Assembly (NCBI GenBank): GCA_003228415.1
Contig: QIDL01000470.1
Span: 1-7,837 of the forward strand
DNA length: 7,837 nucleotides
Reading direction: 5' to 3'
Source: Gammaproteobacteria bacterium
GTDB lineage: Bacteria; Pseudomonadota; Gammaproteobacteria; Pseudomonadales; Azotimanducaceae
The notes under the pieces are model-generated. The model had not been told where the DNA came from and ran no database searches. It worked only from the letters and a program-made list of their open reading frames with translations. Positions 6,149-7,837 of this stretch are shown here, piece after piece. How positions within the stretch are numbered: the stretch's first letter is position 1; the number at the start of each line of letters is the position of its first letter. Both the position numbers and the translations under genes were made by a program.

Positions 6149-7275
6149 GCCTCTACGCGCACTTCCCTTGGTGCGTGCGCAAATGCCCCTACTGCGACTT
6201 CAATTCTCATCCGCTGCGCGGAGAATTGGACGAGTCCGGCTACCTCGATGCGCTCCTTGCCGATCTGGATGCGCAGCTGGATGCCCTGATCGATCCACGC
6301 ATCGAGACCGTTTTTTTCGGCGGCGGTACACCGAGTCTGATCAGTCCCCGATCCTTTGCCCGACTCCTGGAGACCCTGGCAGCGTGGATGGCGCCAGCCG
6401 CAGAAGTCACTCTGGAGGCCAATCCGGGCACCACCGAACACCACGATCTCGGTGATTACCGGCTGGCGGGAATCAACCGCCTGTCTCTCGGCGCTCAATC
6501 ATTCGATGATGTAAAACTACACGCCCTCGGACGCATCCACGGTGCTGCCGACATCTATCGCAGCTTTGAAGCCGCTCGACGCGCGGGGTTCGACAACATC
6601 AATCTGGACCTTATGTACGGCTTGCCGAATCAGACTCACGCCGAGGCGCTAGCCGATCTGGCCAGCGCTATCGCTCTGGAACCAGAGCATCTGTCCTGGT
6701 ATCAGCTCACCCTGGAACCAAAGACCGAATTTGCCCGACGGCCACCGACCCTTCCCAACGACATCATTCTTGAGAGTATGGAACAGGGCGGGTATACGCT
6801 GCTTGAAGAGGCCGGACTGCACCGCTACGAGGTCTCCGCATTCGCCCGACAAGGCTCACGGTGCCGGCATAACCTCAACTATTGGTCGTTCGGCGACTAT
6901 CTCGGAATTGGTGCCGGTGCCCACGGCAAGCTGAGCCCCGGTGTCCGTCAACCCGAAACCGATGCCCTCGTCCCAACTGGAATCATCCGCACCAGCAAGG
7001 CGACCCAACCGCGACTGTATCTCACCGACTCGACCGCAACCGCCACCGAGGCAATCTCCCCGGACGCAATTCCCGCCGAGTTCATGCTCAACGTGTTGCG
7101 CTTGTCAGAGGGAGTTCCACTTGCGAATTTTGAATTGAGTACCGGTCTTTCACTCAATATTCTGGAGCCAATGCGTTCCGCTCACATCGCAGATGGACTA
7201 CTGCAGGCGGATCGACTCGCCGCCACAGAACGCGGTTACGCGGTCCTCGACAGCCTGATACAGGCGTATCTCTGA
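6145..7275 (+). CDS. hemW: HemW, radical-SAM-like heme chaperone
   Basis: HemW (formerly called HemN-like oxygen-independent coproporphyrinogen oxidase) binds heme and a [4Fe-4S] cluster and is thought to deliver heme to respiratory proteins. It is 376 aa against 378 in E. coli. Cluster cysteines are C10, C14 and C17 in WCVRKCPYC; the true HemN has a further cysteine here that is absent. GGGTPS (59-64) and NRLSLGAQSF (111-120) with LGRIHGA are radical-SAM core motifs, NINLDLMYGLP is at 151-161, and the HemW-specific heme motif HNxxYW is HNLNYW at 242-247. The C-terminal HemN_C domain ends around AERGY-like ATERGY (360-364). The start is TTG at 6145, overlapping the rdgB stop as TTGA. No other start codon lies just upstream and no ribosome-binding site is visible, so translation probably depends on coupling. 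It converges with trmB, whose stop is 25 bp away. Confidence 0.95.
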   Translation: MSLYAHFPWCVRKCPYCDFNSHPLRGELDESGYLDALLADLDAQLDALIDPRIETVFFGGGTPSLISPRSFARLLETLAAWMAPAAEVTLEANPGTTEHHDLGDYRLAGINRLSLGAQSFDDVKLHALGRIHGAADIYRSFEAARRAGFDNINLDLMYGLPNQTHAEALADLASAIALEPEHLSWYQLTLEPKTEFARRPPTLPNDIILESMEQGGYTLLEEAGLHRYEVSAFARQGSRCRHNLNYWSFGDYLGIGAGAHGKLSPGVRQPETDALVPTGIIRTSKATQPRLYLTDSTATATEAISPDAIPAEFMLNVLRLSEGVPLANFELSTGLSLNILEPMRSAHIADGLLQADRLAATERGYAVLDSLIQAYL

Positions 7276-7300
7276 TTTCGTTGTCTGGCACTCCGGGCGA

Positions 7301-7837
7301 TCAGACACCGGAATATTTCCGATAGGCAAGATCCCATACACCATAACCAAGGCGTCGACCGCGAGCTTCAAATCGAGTAGTCGGCCGTGAATCAGGGCGC
7401 GGCGCAAAGCCTGACCCGACCTCGTTAGAAAGCGTCGCCTCCGTCTCGAGAATTTTCAGCATCGACTCAGCATAGGCTTCCCAATCCGTGGCGAGACGCA
7501 GCCGGCCTCCTTCGACCAGCCGGGAAGCCAACAATGTGACAAACGGGGACTGGATGAGCCGGCGTTTGTGATGACGTCTTTTCGGCCAGGGATCTGGAAA
7601 GAAAATTCGGACTTCCTCTACGCTCTCCGGTTCAAACAGTTCCGTCAGCGCATGGTGAGCATCATCTGCAATCACCAGAAGATTTTCCAGCTCGCGCTCT
7701 GTGGACCCGCGCAGCAAGGCGCCGATGCCCGGCTGGTAGACTTCCACACCCACCAGGTTCCAATCAGGCGCGGCAGTCCCCCACTCGAGCAACGCATGCA
7801 CCATGCCGAACCCGATTTCCACCCCTAAAGGGGCGGT
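7301..7837 (-). CDS. trmB: tRNA (guanine-N7-)-methyltransferase TrmB (N-terminus outside window)
   Basis: Methylates G46 of tRNA variable loops using SAM. The visible 178 residues begin inside SAM motif I (EIGFGMV) and continue through GVEVYQPGIGALL, the family signature FFPDPWPKRRHHKRR, ATDWEAYAE and the C-terminal PRPDSRPTTRFEARGRRLGYGVWDL. Family members are about 230-240 aa, so roughly 50-60 N-terminal residues, including the start, lie beyond the right edge; a GTG at 7820-7822 is a valine inside motif I and not the start. One oddity: motif I normally reads GFGMG or GFGNG, but here the last glycine is valine (GTG codon). The rest of the signature is intact, so the gene looks functional. 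It converges on hemW with no clear terminator between them. Confidence 0.95.
   Translation of the reverse strand, partial: TAPLGVEIGFGMVHALLEWGTAAPDWNLVGVEVYQPGIGALLRGSTERELENLLVIADDAHHALTELFEPESVEEVRIFFPDPWPKRRHHKRRLIQSPFVTLLASRLVEGGRLRLATDWEAYAESMLKILETEATLSNEVGSGFAPRPDSRPTTRFEARGRRLGYGVWDLAYRKYSGV

Noticed and set aside
7282..7307. TGTCTG (7282-7287) and CAGACA (7302-7307) as a hemW/trmB terminator
   Set aside because: The stem is only 6 bp with a 14-base loop, and no T-run follows on either strand. A nearby CGGAA/TTCCG dyad (7309-7321) inside the trmB end is also too weak to call.
7822..7833. CCCC-TAAA-GGGG palindrome at the right edge
   Set aside because: It is within trmB coding sequence just ahead of motif I; a 4-bp stem is expected by chance and has no following T-run in either direction.
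1..7837. A novel defence, mobile or secondary-metabolite system
   Set aside because: Every gene belongs to a conserved housekeeping family in an order known from Pseudomonas and relatives. There are no transposases, integrases, repeats arrays, tRNA-associated junctions or abrupt base-composition changes visible.

Overview
The window is a compact stretch of chromosomal housekeeping genes from a gammaproteobacterium. Codon choice is GC-rich, and the proteins read as close relatives of Pseudomonas-type families: a PilT almost identical in its motifs, a MetX/MetW pair, DUF4426, and HemW with HNxxYW. The order pilT (divergent) - yggS - proC - yggT - metX - metW - DUF4426 - rdgB - hemW is known from Pseudomonas and its relatives. 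Genus cannot be told from the sequence alone. I see no mobile elements, phage genes, tRNA or rRNA genes, or CRISPR arrays.

Layout. Positions 1-998 (minus strand) hold pilT, the retraction ATPase of type IV pili, missing only about its last dozen residues at the left edge. A 168-bp divergent intergenic region (999-1166) follows, with a perfect 15-bp tandem duplication and an AT-rich island that could serve promoters in both directions. On the plus strand, eight genes run from 1167 to 7275: yggS (PLP homeostasis), proC (last step of proline synthesis), yggT (membrane protein), metX and metW (homoserine acylation for methionine synthesis), an exported DUF4426 protein, rdgB (dITP/XTP pyrophosphatase) and hemW (radical-SAM-like heme chaperone). 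At the right edge, on the minus strand and converging on hemW with a 25-bp gap, lies the 3' two-thirds or more of trmB (tRNA m7G46 methyltransferase), whose start is outside the window.

How the genes fit together. From proC to hemW the genes are 3 bp apart or overlap by 1-11 nt, so proC-yggT-metX-metW-DUF4426-rdgB-hemW is very probably one translationally coupled transcript. yggS is separated from proC by 73 bp holding a strong ribosome-binding site, an inverted repeat and a possible -10 element, so it may be co-transcribed or separate. ProC, YggS and MetX all concern amino-acid and PLP metabolism. RdgB and HemW are unrelated housekeeping functions carried in the same cluster.

I did not find an undescribed system. 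The points most worth a second look are the uncharacterised exported DUF4426 protein inside a methionine operon, a Gly-to-Val change in TrmB motif I, non-ATG starts without visible Shine-Dalgarno sequences in the overlapping gene chain, and the tandem repeat in the pilT leader.
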